64,000 nt of DNA from Symsagittifera roscoffensis (Eukaryota > Xenacoelomorpha > Acoela > Convolutidae). Positions within the stretch are counted from its first letter, which is position 1, and every line of letters starts with the position of its first letter. The stretch spans positions 68,269,477-68,333,476 of the forward strand of contig NC_087066.1 in the NCBI RefSeq assembly GCF_963678635.1, written 5' to 3'. This document shows, piece by piece, positions 63,040-64,000 of this stretch. The translations under genes were made by a program, and so were the position numbers. The notes below the pieces were generated by a model. The model saw nothing but the letters and a program-made list of their open reading frames with translations, was not told the DNA's origin and ran no database searches.

Positions 63040-64000
63040 ATCTAAACTATATTTAAATGCGAGTGGCAGCTATGTCCTATGTTTAAGCATAATAATTTTG
63101 CATGTTTAACGAAAGAATTCTTTCATGTTTAAGCTATATCATAAATTGCAATCTATACTATATTTAAATGCGAGTGACAGCTATGTCCTATGTTTAAGCA
63201 TAATAATTTTGCATGTTTAACGAAAGAATTTTTTCATGTTTAAGCTATATCATAAATTGCAATCTATACTATATTTAAATGCGAGTGACAGCTATGTCCT
63301 ATGTTTAAGCATAATAATTTTGCCTGTTTAACGAAAGAATTTTTTCATGTTTAAGCTATATCATAAATTGCAGTCTATCTATACTATATTTAAATGCGAG
63401 TGACAGCTATGTCCTATGTTTAAGCATAATAATTTTGCATGTTTAACGAAAGAATTTTTTCATGTTTAAGATATATCATAAATTGCAGTCTATCTATACT
63501 ATATTTAAATGCGAGTGACAGCTATGTCCTATGTTTAAGCATAATAATTTCGCATGTTAAACGAAAGAATTTTTTCATGTTTAAGCTATTTCATAAATTG
63601 CAGTCTATCTATACTATATTTAAATGCGTGTGACAGCTATGTCATATGTTTAAGCATAATAATTTTGCATGTTTAACGAAAGATTTTTTTCATGTTTAAG
63701 CCATATCATAAATTGCAGTCTATACTATTTTATATGCGAGTGACAGCTATGTCCTATGTTTAAGCATAATAATTTTGCATGTTTAACGAAAGAATTTTTT
63801 CATGTTTAAGCTATATCATAAATTGCAGTCTATCTATACTATATTTAAATGCGAGTGACAGCTATGTCCTATGTTTAAGCATAATAATTTTGCATGTTTA
63901 ACAAAAGAATTTATTCATGTTTAAGCTATATCATAAATTGCAGTCTATCTATACTATATTTAAATGCGAGTGACAGCTATGTCCTATGTTTAAGCATAAT
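63040..64000. repeat. 111-115-bp minisatellite
   Basis: The landmark GCGAGTG-CAGCTATGTC recurs at 63,059, 63,170, 63,281, 63,396, 63,511, 63,626, 63,736, 63,851 and 63,966. The first units are 111 bp. Later ones are 115 bp because of one more CTAT, and one is 110 bp. Each unit contains GTTTAAGCATAATAATTTTG and CATGTTTAAGCTATATCATA. The array continues beyond the window. Confidence 0.95.

Noticed and set aside
63040-64000. CRISPR array
   Set aside because: Units have no constant-repeat/variable-spacer structure; the whole 111-115 bp is repeated, and the context is eukaryotic.

Overview
The window looks like repeat-rich nuclear DNA of an invertebrate animal. It holds Ty3/gypsy-type and Penelope-type retroelements, AT-rich non-coding DNA and long tandem arrays, with no bacterial gene organisation and no host gene I can name. 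The species cannot be told from the sequence alone. Almost everything is mobile or repetitive DNA.

Layout. (1) Positions 1-13,075, minus strand: 'element A', a degraded, 5'-truncated relative of a giant Ty3/gypsy element. It keeps integrase, a macro-like domain and a row of accessory genes, but has no gag or reverse transcriptase. Related direct repeats at 1-655, 13,308-13,825 and 15,066-15,681 are its likely LTR pieces. (2) 15,690-28,423: AT-rich DNA with strong T/G bias on the plus strand, containing four tandem copies of a 2.83-kb unit (from 17,181). (3) 28,424-51,539, plus strand: 'element B', a 23.1-kb LTR retrotransposon with two 885-bp LTRs differing at about 26 sites (about 3%, counted by eye). 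It sits inside the tandem array at a unit junction. (4) 51,540-56,260: a diverged fifth array unit, split by a minus-strand Penelope-like element (52,082-55,523) with a 12-bp target duplication. (5) 56,218-60,600: a composite short-repeat array whose core is colinear with the TATA-to-leader part of the element B LTR. (6) 60,600-64,000: two possible terminal exons, an old Penelope relic, and a 111-115-bp minisatellite running off the window end.

The main result is the coding content shared by elements A and B. Both carry, in the same order after integrase, a macro-like domain fused to the Pol C terminus, a small helical ORF, a long protein with an SGNH (GDSL) hydrolase domain plus a second SGNH-like domain, and three further proteins of unknown function. 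A and B are only distantly similar at protein level but keep gene order, so the cassette is an old, maintained part of a giant Ty3/gypsy lineage. Element B also has a 3.1-kb leader with a duplicated structured RNA, supported by compensatory changes between its two copies, and more than 20 copies of a CCCTCCG-type motif.

Element B's gag-pol has many in-frame stops and a few frameshifts, while most of the accessory ORFs are open. Both elements are therefore defective copies in their present form.
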